The notes under the pieces are model-generated. The model was not told the origin of the DNA and made no database searches. It saw nothing but the letters and a program-made list of their open reading frames with translations. From assembly GCA_002348095.1 (NCBI GenBank), contig DDYT01000028.1, positions 1-10,881 of the forward strand: a stretch of DNA of 10,881 nucleotides, in the 5' to 3' direction. The position numbers and the translations under genes are program-made. Position 1 is the first letter of the stretch, and the number at the start of each line of letters is the position of its first letter. Below, piece by piece: positions 1 to 5,656 of the stretch. Source of the stretch: Erysipelotrichaceae bacterium UBA2227 (GTDB taxonomy: Bacteria; Bacillota_I; Bacilli_A; Erysipelotrichales; Erysipelotrichaceae).

Positions 1-2
1 GA

Positions 3-965
3 AAGCTCAACATCACCAAACAAAGCTCAGCCGAAAGCTCAGTCATTGCCATGATGTTTAAGTCCCGCCTGTTTATCAACAGCCTGATCTCCACCGGATT
101 CGCCCTTATCATCACCCTGCTGGTCGGCGCATTCATTAGCAAGCGCATGAGCAAAGACCTCACCGACACCGCACATCTAGCCTCAAACATCCAAATCGGC
201 AATCCCCTGGAAAGTAAACCCTCCTCCATCAAAGAAATCAACCAGATTCAAAACAGTCTGCACGATCTCAATACCCGACTGAAAATCAAGCAGAAAAGCC
301 GAAAAACGATGGTCGACCAACTCGTCCACCAAACCAAAACGCCGCTCACTATCCTAAAATCCCACGTCGAAGCCATTGAGGATGGTGTAATCCAGATATC
401 CAAAGAAGAATTGGCCATCTTCCAACATCAGATCGACCATCTCAACAACATCCTTTCCAACATGAGCTCGATGATCGATGCCGAAAAAGAAAGTGAAACA
501 CTTACCTTGGAAACCATCGATGTGCATCAGCTCCTCAACCAAATCATCCTTGGCCTTCGCTCACAATTCGACAAAAAAGGTCTTGAACTGAAACTCCTCT
601 CAACGACCAAAGTCAAACTGATGAGTGACCCCTATAAACTCAGCCAGGTTTTATATAATCTTTTGACCAATGCCTACAAATACACGGAAAAAGGAAGAGT
701 CGACATCAGTGTCAAAGAAGATCAAGACACCTTGTCTATCTCCATTTCCGATACCGGTATCGGCATCGAACCTTCCGAAGTCAACAACATCTTCAATGCC
801 TATGTCCGCGGCACCTCTGTAACAAAGATTCCGGGAGAAGGCATCGGATTGTATGTCGTTAAAGAGAATCTCACCCAACTGGGCGGATCGATCGACGTAC
901 AATCAACTCTTGGCAAAGGAAGCACATTCACCATAAAACTGCCAATTATGACTAATTCAAACTAA
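3..965 (+). CDS. Sensor histidine kinase, 5'-truncated by window edge
   Basis: Membrane sensor kinase of a two-component system; it should autophosphorylate a histidine and pass the phosphate to a response regulator not seen here. The frame is open from base 3 with no stop before the Met at 51, so the true start and the sensor part lie upstream. Numbering from that Met: a membrane segment at about 8-30, a HAMP-like stretch at 31-80, then HisKA with H93 in the motif HQTKTPLT. The HATPase_c domain follows, with N-box N207, G1 box D234-T-G-I-G and G2 box G262-E-G-I-G-L. The residue after the phospho-acceptor His is Gln rather than the usual Glu/Asp, a variant I recall in some Firmicute kinases. 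All ATP-binding boxes look intact. The stimulus is unknown. The gene is convergent with the arsenic operon, and nothing links the two functionally. Confidence 0.93.
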   Translation, partial: KLNITKQSSAESSVIAMMFKSRLFINSLISTGFALIITLLVGAFISKRMSKDLTDTAHLASNIQIGNPLESKPSSIKEINQIQNSLHDLNTRLKIKQKSRKTMVDQLVHQTKTPLTILKSHVEAIEDGVIQISKEELAIFQHQIDHLNNILSNMSSMIDAEKESETLTLETIDVHQLLNQIILGLRSQFDKKGLELKLLSTTKVKLMSDPYKLSQVLYNLLTNAYKYTEKGRVDISVKEDQDTLSISISDTGIGIEPSEVNNIFNAYVRGTSVTKIPGEGIGLYVVKENLTQLGGSIDVQSTLGKGSTFTIKLPIMTNSN

Positions 966-985
966 AAAGGGCATTGCCCTTTTTT
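964..985. terminator. Bidirectional rho-independent terminator
   Basis: Stem AAAAAGGGC (964-972), 3-base loop, GCCCTTTTT (976-984), with T run to 985 on the + strand and a matching U run when read on the - strand. It overlaps the last bases of the kinase stop codon and lies just beyond the stop of the convergent HesB-like gene (989), so it can end both transcripts. Confidence 0.85.
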
Positions 986-988
986 GCT

Positions 989-1258
989 TTAACAATTGGA
1001 TGCGAGTTTGTCTTCAAGATATAATTTCCCATCTTTCGCGGCAAGCAATACTTCACTTGTTCGCTCGACCGCATCTTCAACATATAAAACTTTGACGCCA
1101 TTTTCAAAAACAATATCAGAATCCTCTTTACATTTTGTCATCGACAGATAAACAGATGGTCCGCAACAACCGCCCATAATACTGACTTGAATTGTATCGC
1201 AATTATTTTTTTCTAGTAGCGTGTATACGATTTCTCTAGCTTCATTCGTAATTTTCAT
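989..1258 (-). CDS. HesB/IscA-like small CC-motif protein, last gene of ars operon
   Basis: An 89-residue cytosolic protein that resembles the A-type HesB/IscA fold family, especially the small group known as CC/Se-motif (seleno)proteins. Cysteines are C20, the GG-C31-C32-GP motif, C43 and a C-terminal C89. The mid-chain CC pair plus the terminal Cys recall the metal/cluster ligands of IscA. The CC pair is coded TGT TGC, so no selenocysteine is used here. It starts 10 bases after the arsA stop, with a strong AGGGGAG ribosome site that overlaps that stop (TAG), so it is almost certainly co-transcribed with arsRDA. It occupies the place where the pump gene usually sits. A role in binding As(III) or protecting Fe-S clusters is inference from position and Cys content. 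The family assignment is from motif memory and is moderately sure; the gene itself is secure. Confidence 0.75.
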   Translation of the reverse strand: MKITNEAREIVYTLLEKNNCDTIQVSIMGGCCGPSVYLSMTKCKEDSDIVFENGVKVLYVEDAVERTSEVLLAAKDGKLYLEDKLASNC

Positions 1259-1268
1259 TTTCTCTCCC

Positions 1269-3011
1269 CTATTTTGCCCATTCGAGCAACTGTTTTTGAG
1301 TAATATTCTCTGCGCAGAACTCTACAATTGCAAACTTACCTTTAGTGTGTTTGTTTATTTTATCGATCCACTCAACTTCACTTGATGCTTTCGCAAGAAG
1401 TAATTTATTGGATGTCTTGGTTCTGACCACTGAATTGTTGATAACCCACCATCCCACAGAAATCTGAGCCCTTTGTAAGTCTTCTTGCAAGCGTTTAGCT
1501 TCAAAAACCGGTGTGGTTTGCGCAAGAGCAACAATGATTACTTCCGTCGTGTTTTTATCTCTGAGCAATGGTAACAAGTTTTTAACCGAATCCGGTACTT
1601 CGTTTTGTGTTCGCTGAATTTCCTTATGGTAACTCATGGTTGAATCCAATAACAGTAACGTATGTCCTGTTGGTGCTGTGTCAATAATTACCACCTGATC
1701 GTAGGATTTCTCAACGATCCTGGCAAATGCTTTAAACACAGCAATCTCCTCAGTACAAGGCGATCTCAAGTCTTCTTCAACATAAGCGATTTGCTCTTCA
1801 TCCATTGTCTCCTTGGCTTTACTTAAAACTTCATTTTGATATTGTTCTAACTCTGCTTTTTCATCAATAAAGCTAACTTCTAGATTAGCAACATTGAAGT
1901 GTTGAGCTCCGGACTTACCTGCTGGATCGGTTGATGCCAGATGAACACGCACGCCTTTTGATGCCAGCCCTAAAGCAACAGATGTAGCAATGGATGATTT
2001 CCCAACGCCGCCTTTCCCCATGGTAAATACAATGCGTTTGTTGGTTTCGATAAGATCATCAACAATGTTTTTCAAAGTCGGATGATTCACTTCATTCTTT
2101 GTGATTCCATCACTCTCGATATCATCCTTTACTAAAAAGTTTCTCACATTGCCTATACCTACGATATTGTAAGAGCGCAAAGGGATTATGTAAGTAGCGA
2201 TATTTATTAGCTCAGCGGGGATTGATTTTAAGATTAATTGTTGTTTATTAAATAACTGTTCTGACACATCATCATCATGTTCAAGTAGTACCCCATTAAT
2301 GATAAGTTGTTGGTTTTCAATACCGATTTCACGAAGTTCCTTCGATGCTCTTGCGGCTTCGATTAGGGTTGGCATTTCAGGTCTTGCCACAAATATCATG
2401 GTCGTCAACGATGCATCTGCTAGGTTAGCAACCGCAATTTTATAGTTATCTTTCTGATCTTCAAGTCCTGACAATTGACCCAAACATGAATTTCCATGCG
2501 TGCTTTCTTGTATAAATGTATCCCATGCTGTTGGCAGTTGGAGCATTCTCAAGGTATGACCGGTGGGTGCCGTATCGAAGATAATGTGATCATACGCTTG
2601 TTGAGCGTCTTTATCCGCAAGAAAGGCAGTAAATTCATTAAATGCAGCAATTTCAACGGTGCATGACCCTGAGAGTTGTTCTTCCATGTTGGAAATGACA
2701 GCATCAGGAAGTTTGCCTCTATATGGACCCACAACTTTTTCACGATATTGAGCAGCTGCCTCAATCGGATCTAAATTGGCAATATAAAGAGTTGGAAGTG
2801 TCGGAACTTCAATAACCTGATTCCCGATTTCCGTGTTGAACACATCTTGTAAGTTCGATGCCGGATCGGTACTGATTAGTAAAATTTTCTTGCCTAAATC
2901 AGCTAATGTAACAGCGGTAGCACAGGCAGTTGATGTCTTACCGACACCGCCTTTTCCAGTAAAGAATATATATTTAGTTAGTTTTACATGATTAAGATCA
3001 AACGGATTCAT
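1269..3011 (-). CDS. arsA: Arsenical pump-driving ATPase ArsA
   Basis: Cytosolic ATPase that in known systems binds As(III)/Sb(III) delivered by ArsD and energises the membrane efflux protein ArsB (or Acr3). The 580 residues hold the typical tandem duplication. Half 1 has P-loop G19-KGGVGKT and signal motif D146-TAPTGH. Half 2 has P-loop G332-KGGVGKS and D444-TAPTGH. The three metalloid-site cysteines matching C113, C172 and C422 of plasmid R773 ArsA are present as C117 (GSCTVEIA), C176 (NSCLG) and C419 (SPCTEEIA), so both catalysis and allosteric metal activation should be intact. Length matches the full two-domain family. It starts 17 bases after the arsD stop with a GAGG ribosome site. No pump gene lies next to it, which is unusual. 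Codon use is richer in A/T endings than in the flanking genes. Confidence 0.97.
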   Translation of the reverse strand: MNPFDLNHVKLTKYIFFTGKGGVGKTSTACATAVTLADLGKKILLISTDPASNLQDVFNTEIGNQVIEVPTLPTLYIANLDPIEAAAQYREKVVGPYRGKLPDAVISNMEEQLSGSCTVEIAAFNEFTAFLADKDAQQAYDHIIFDTAPTGHTLRMLQLPTAWDTFIQESTHGNSCLGQLSGLEDQKDNYKIAVANLADASLTTMIFVARPEMPTLIEAARASKELREIGIENQQLIINGVLLEHDDDVSEQLFNKQQLILKSIPAELINIATYIIPLRSYNIVGIGNVRNFLVKDDIESDGITKNEVNHPTLKNIVDDLIETNKRIVFTMGKGGVGKSSIATSVALGLASKGVRVHLASTDPAGKSGAQHFNVANLEVSFIDEKAELEQYQNEVLSKAKETMDEEQIAYVEEDLRSPCTEEIAVFKAFARIVEKSYDQVVIIDTAPTGHTLLLLDSTMSYHKEIQRTQNEVPDSVKNLLPLLRDKNTTEVIIVALAQTTPVFEAKRLQEDLQRAQISVGWWVINNSVVRTKTSNKLLLAKASSEVEWIDKINKHTKGKFAIVEFCAENITQKQLLEWAK

Positions 3012-3028
3012 GTAGGCCTCATTTCTGT

Positions 3029-3382
3029 TTAGCGGGTTAAAACGTTAAGTGCCTTAGGAAGGCCATTCAGAATTGACTCAGGCAATCCGACCATTTTGAC
3101 CATTTCAATGTCTGTTGGATATCTTCCGGATAAAACAACTTGATCATCGACAACAGTCAACGGTAAGCACTCCACACCCTTTTCATTCAAGTATCGATTT
3201 ACTTCCTTATGACTGACAAACTCCATCGGATTCGATGAAAGATTGAACCTTTTGATCTCAACACCGTTTTTTCGAATGGTATGTAAAGTCGTTGCAACTC
3301 GGATAATTTCGGGGTCAATGCTTACACCGCACATTCCCGATGGGCAACACATGGCCGGATCAAAAATCATAATTTTACTCAT
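3029..3382 (-). CDS. arsD: ArsD arsenic metallochaperone / trans-acting regulator
   Basis: Cytosolic chaperone that hands As(III)/Sb(III) to ArsA and may weakly repress the operon. Starting at 3382 the protein has 117 residues and begins with the family hallmark FDPAMCC. The ligand cysteines fall at C12, C13 and C18, the same numbers as in R773 ArsD. The C-terminal vicinal Cys pairs of the R773 protein are absent; they are reported as dispensable for ArsA activation. The start at 3382 is chosen over the longer open frame from 3439 for three reasons. Its ATG overlaps the arsR stop as ATGA (3379-3382), which suggests translational coupling. An AAAGG ribosome site lies upstream. The extra 19 residues would run antiparallel to no known ArsD sequence and overlap arsR. 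Confidence 0.95.
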   Translation of the reverse strand: MSKIMIFDPAMCCPSGMCGVSIDPEIIRVATTLHTIRKNGVEIKRFNLSSNPMEFVSHKEVNRYLNEKGVECLPLTVVDDQVVLSGRYPTDIEMVKMVGLPESILNGLPKALNVLTR

Positions 3383-3747
3383 AGATTTACCTTTTCTTTC
3401 TTCTTGTTTAATAACTGGATAGGATATGGACCGGTACACGATGAAGTTTGGATGTAGTCTCTGCGATAACTGATATAAGGTTCTTCATCGAATTTCTTCT
3501 CAAGATACTCCCACAATGAAGGATTATCACGGACGAAGTCATCGTCAATGGTATAATATACCCATTGAGATGTTTTGTATCCACGAATGATTTTTGCTGA
3601 TTTAAGTGCTGAAACATGCCTTGATGTATTGGATTGAGTCATTTTTAAGTTGCTCTCTATGTCGCAAATACATAAGGGTTGATCTTTCATAAGCGCTAAA
3701 ATCAACAGTCGGTTTTCATGACTTAAAGCTTTAAAGTAGTCTTGCAT
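3379..3747 (-). CDS. arsR: ArsR/SmtB-family arsenic-responsive repressor
   Basis: Homodimeric winged-helix repressor that leaves its operator on binding As(III) or Sb(III). The 122 residues open with the family pattern FKALSHENRLLIL. A metal-binding helix carries C26-I-C28 (PLCICDIE), matching the CxC of R773-type ArsR but with Glu where a third Cys can occur. C104 near the C-terminus could be an extra ligand. The recognition helix is MTQSNTSRHVSALKSA (about 36-51), followed by the beta-wing (IIRGYKTSQWVYYTI). First gene of the operon, with GGAGG (3753-3757) five bases before the start. An inverted repeat and promoter immediately upstream indicate autoregulation. Confidence 0.96.
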   Translation of the reverse strand: MQDYFKALSHENRLLILALMKDQPLCICDIESNLKMTQSNTSRHVSALKSAKIIRGYKTSQWVYYTIDDDFVRDNPSLWEYLEKKFDEEPYISYRRDYIQTSSCTGPYPIQLLNKKKEKVNL

Positions 3748-3765
3748 AATAACCTCCTATATTTA

Positions 3766-3787
3766 TACATGAGCATTCACTCATATA
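3766..3787. promoter_or_regulatory. Putative ArsR operator (inverted repeat)
   Basis: Arms ATGAG (3769-3773) and CTCAT (3780-3784) are separated by six bases, with further TA/TA symmetry at 3766-3767 and 3786-3787. The TGA-N8-TCA type geometry fits ArsR/SmtB operators. The dyad covers the predicted transcription start to about +22 of the ars promoter, where a repressor would block transcription. Confidence 0.7.
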
Positions 3788-3794
3788 CTATAGC

Positions 3795-3823
3795 ATTATA
3801 CGCTGCTAGTTACAATGTTTCAG
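3795..3823 (-). promoter_or_regulatory. ars operon promoter
   Basis: On the - strand, a consensus -10 TATAAT (3795-3800) is preceded by a 17-base spacer and a -35 CTGAAA (3818-3823, four of six consensus bases). Predicted start is near 3788, directly ahead of the operator dyad and about 40 bases before the arsR start codon. Confidence 0.7.
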
Positions 3824-4048
3824 TTGCATATTCTTTAAGTATTTTCGTGTCAACACAGAGTTAATGTCTGAATATGCTTGCAAAAAATACACACGTGCTT
3901 GATTACATTGGATAGAAATATGTTAAAAAATCCGTGCACTTTATTATCCTGTGAGTTTTTATTATTTTTAGGAAATTTATAATTTTTGTCATATTAAGTA
4001 ATCAGTACCATAAAAATTCGTCCGAGATTGTTATTTCACGAAATCAAG
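3824..4048. other. AT-rich intergenic region, no gene seen
   Basis: Between the divergent arsR and UPF0303 promoters. It holds only very short frames (for example a 12-codon one at about 3863) without ribosome sites. A small palindrome ATTTC-N2-GAAAT lies at 4033-4044. I see no RNA gene, repeat family or insertion-sequence end. Confidence 0.5.
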
Positions 4049-4055
4049 TGGTTTC

Positions 4056-4070
4056 CATGAATTGTTCATG
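4056..4070. promoter_or_regulatory. Palindrome upstream of the UPF0303 gene
   Basis: Perfect dyad CATGAA-ttg-TTCATG just upstream of the -10 element, reaching into its TG extension. A second small dyad ATATG-N5-CATAT (4071-4085) overlaps the -10 itself. The placement suits a regulator-binding site; the protein is unknown. Confidence 0.4.
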
Positions 4071-4077
4071 ATATGAT
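4069..4077 (+). promoter_or_regulatory. Extended -10 promoter of the UPF0303 gene
   Basis: TGa-TATGAT (TG at 4069-4070, hexamer 4072-4077) is an extended -10 element. At the expected -35 distance only a poor match (about 4049-4054) is found, as is usual for extended -10 promoters. Predicted start about 4084, with GGAG (4092-4095) before the ATG at 4104. Confidence 0.55.
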
Positions 4078-4103
4078 TTTCATATACGAATGGAGACACA
4101 ATC

Positions 4104-4553
4104 ATGCTAGAACAAATCGAACGCTTGGAAAGCCAATATGTATTTGACAAGTTTGACCGGGTGACCGCCTATGAAATCGGCACTATGCTTGCCAACAAAG
4201 CTATTGCCCAGCAACTCCCTATCACCATCGAGATTTATCTCAATGATATGACCGTCTATCGGTACAGCCATACCGGCTCTAATCCCATCAATATGAACTG
4301 GTCCATACGCAAACGTAATTCCGTACTGATGTTTGGTCACAGTACGATGTGGCTCAATGAGAAACTCAAAGGTGAGTATCCGTTATTGGAAGCGCGCTAC
4401 GGACTTAACAGTGAGGACTACACCCTGTTGGAGGGTTCATTTCCGATTCTGACGCACAGCGGCGTGATCGGTGCCATCAGTGTCAGCGGCTTGAAGCCTC
4501 AGGAAGACCATCAGATCATCGTTGATACATTAACTGAATTTCTGGCAAAGTAA
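4104..4553 (+). CDS. UPF0303 / heme-degrading-domain (DUF336-like) protein
   Basis: A 149-residue soluble protein of the UPF0303 group, related to GlcG/HbpS-type domains. Family-like features are the N-terminal ExxYxFDxFD stretch (about 10-19), AYEIGxMLANKA (22-33), LPITIEIYLNDMTVYRY (38-54) with the usual central strands, and WSIRKRNSVLMFGHST (66-81), where members carry a conserved W-I-x-R-K. It ends in a Gly-rich GVIGAISVSGL strand (about 120-130). Length is normal for the family. Databases often call it heme-degrading, but a precise reaction is not established for this branch and I do not assign one. It has its own promoter and terminator, so it is monocistronic and independent of the divergent arsenic operon. 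The ribosome site GGAGA lies seven bases before the start. Confidence 0.85.
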   Translation: MLEQIERLESQYVFDKFDRVTAYEIGTMLANKAIAQQLPITIEIYLNDMTVYRYSHTGSNPINMNWSIRKRNSVLMFGHSTMWLNEKLKGEYPLLEARYGLNSEDYTLLEGSFPILTHSGVIGAISVSGLKPQEDHQIIVDTLTEFLAK

Positions 4554-4574
4554 AGGCATCTCGCGATGCCTTTT
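4552..4574. terminator. Bidirectional terminator between UPF0303 gene and merR-type gene
   Basis: Stem AAAGGCATC (4552-4560), loop TCGC, GATGCCTTT (4565-4573), followed by T. The complementary side gives a short U run for the convergent regulator gene that ends at 4584. Confidence 0.85.
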
Positions 4575-4583
4575 GTAATGCTT

Positions 4584-5513
4584 TTACTTCTTCTTTATCG
4601 GTGTAAGCAAATCCAACTGTTTTGTCTCAAATGGGACCGACGGATCATTGAAAGTGATGATATCGATACATTCTTCCAGACAGATGCGATGCTTCGCAGG
4701 ATCCCAATCCACCTCATACCGGTCATTGCTGATGGACCATTGCCACAACTTATGCCAGCGCTCACCGATCACATCCATGGTCGTGACCACGCCGGCATAC
4801 AGTCCGCCTTCAAATTCGATCTTCCACAGCGGAGCATCGACCTCAAGATTCTTGTCAATGGCTACCCACATCTGATAGCCATACTCCTCTTTTCCCTGCT
4901 TAGGATCAGGATCATTAAATCCGAAATGACGGAATCCCGGCTGATTGATCAAGTCATGCTTACTTATAAATGCATTCATAATACTCCAACAGTCATCTTC
5001 CGGCGTTTTGCTTTCAGCTCTTGCACACACAAACGTCATTTTCGGTAAACGAATGATACGCACTTCACTAAAATCCTGATTTTCTTTCATCGTTGTTTTC
5101 TCCTTTTCAGATAAGGAAACGGACAGTGAATGATCTTTTGAAATCAGTTCAAAATTACTGAGAAACTGCTCCATGGACACCTCCTGATTGCTTTGATCGA
5201 TCAGATTCGTGATGATGGTTTTAAGTTTCGAACACTGCTCCATCTGATCATCGATCTTATCAAGCTGAGTTGAAAGAACCTCGATCAGAACCGACAATCG
5301 CTGACTTTTCATGACTCGTTTGATATCAACGATCTGCAAGTCCAGCTTTCTTAAAAAACTGATCTGTGCGATCCGCATTCTATTTCCCGGGTCATAATAG
5401 CGATAGCCATTGTCCATCCGAACGCTCTTGAGAATTCCGGATTCTTCCCAGAAGCGTAAGGTGCGGTGTGACAATCCGGTCTGATGCGCGACATCTCCGA
5501 TTTTTACTAACAT
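4584..5513 (-). CDS. MerR-family regulator with GyrI-like effector-binding domain (BmrR type)
   Basis: One-component transcription activator of 309 residues. The N-terminal MerR winged helix-turn-helix (1-70) shows KIGDVAHQTGLSHRTLRFWEESGIL, then the NGYRYYD wing and the second helix pair ending DIKRVM. A long dimerisation helix follows at about 72-112. From about 150 a GyrI/AraC-type ligand domain runs to the end, with RLPKMTFVCARAESKTPEDD, NDPDPKQGKEEYGYQMWV and CLEECI. Such domains in BmrR-like proteins bind bulky, often cationic or amphipathic compounds; the ligand here is unknown. No transporter is in its operon, and the closest transport genes (7505-10752) have an unrelated promoter. 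A strong AAGGAGG (5522-5528) lies eight bases before the start. Its promoter has the MerR hallmark 19-base spacer, implying autoregulation. Confidence 0.93.
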   Translation of the reverse strand: MLVKIGDVAHQTGLSHRTLRFWEESGILKSVRMDNGYRYYDPGNRMRIAQISFLRKLDLQIVDIKRVMKSQRLSVLIEVLSTQLDKIDDQMEQCSKLKTIITNLIDQSNQEVSMEQFLSNFELISKDHSLSVSLSEKEKTTMKENQDFSEVRIIRLPKMTFVCARAESKTPEDDCWSIMNAFISKHDLINQPGFRHFGFNDPDPKQGKEEYGYQMWVAIDKNLEVDAPLWKIEFEGGLYAGVVTTMDVIGERWHKLWQWSISNDRYEVDWDPAKHRICLEECIDIITFNDPSVPFETKQLDLLTPIKKK

Positions 5514-5534
5514 ACTCCTGTCCTCCTTGATATG

Positions 5535-5565
5535 ATCATAAATGCTTACGTTACGGAAGAGTCAA
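5535..5565 (-). promoter_or_regulatory. MerR-type promoter/operator with 19-base spacer
   Basis: On the - strand, -35 TTGACT (5560-5565) and -10 TATGAT (5535-5540) are 19 bases apart. The spacer contains the dyad at 5545-5559, on the + strand CTTACGT-T-ACGGAAG, seven-base arms with one mismatch. Over-long spacers filled by such ACGT-cored dyads are the binding sites of MerR-family activators. The site directly precedes the regulator gene, so autoregulation is likely. Predicted start is about 5528, giving a leader of only about 15 bases that begins at the ribosome site. Confidence 0.85.
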
Positions 5566-5604
5566 CAACTAATTTAAAGATTTTGCATTTATATTATATC
5601 GCAA

Positions 5605-5633
5605 ACAAAAAAGAAATCTGATACAATCAGACT
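5605..5633 (-). terminator. Rho-independent terminator of the GH5 gene
   Basis: Read on the - strand: stem AGTCTGAT (5626-5633), three-base loop, ATCAGATT (5615-5622, one G-U pair), then a T-rich tail TCTTTTTTG (to about 5605). It lies 24 bases after the GH5 stop and separates that gene from the downstream merR-type promoter. Confidence 0.75.
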
Positions 5634-5656
5634 CCTTTGATACAGCATGATTTTAA

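Noticed and set aside
2..41. Three copies of AAAGCTCA at 2-9, 22-29 and 34-41
   Set aside because: Within the kinase reading frame, irregular spacing, explained by repeated Ser-Ser codons; not a convincing binding array.
1161..1178. Selenocysteine in the HesB-like protein
   Set aside because: The pair is TGT TGC with no in-frame TGA, so no recoding is needed.
3383..3439. N-terminal extension of arsD by 19 residues
   Set aside because: It lies inside arsR, lacks family similarity, and the ATG at 3382 gives ATGA coupling plus C12/C13/C18 numbering as in known ArsD.
3863..3901. Twelve-codon frame between arsR and the UPF0303 gene
   Set aside because: No ribosome site, no similarity, AT-rich non-coding context.
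4566..5048. Open frame of 160 codons on the + strand opposite the merR-type gene
   Set aside because: Antisense shadow: begins inside the terminator, no ribosome site, no recognisable domain, while the - strand gene is clear.
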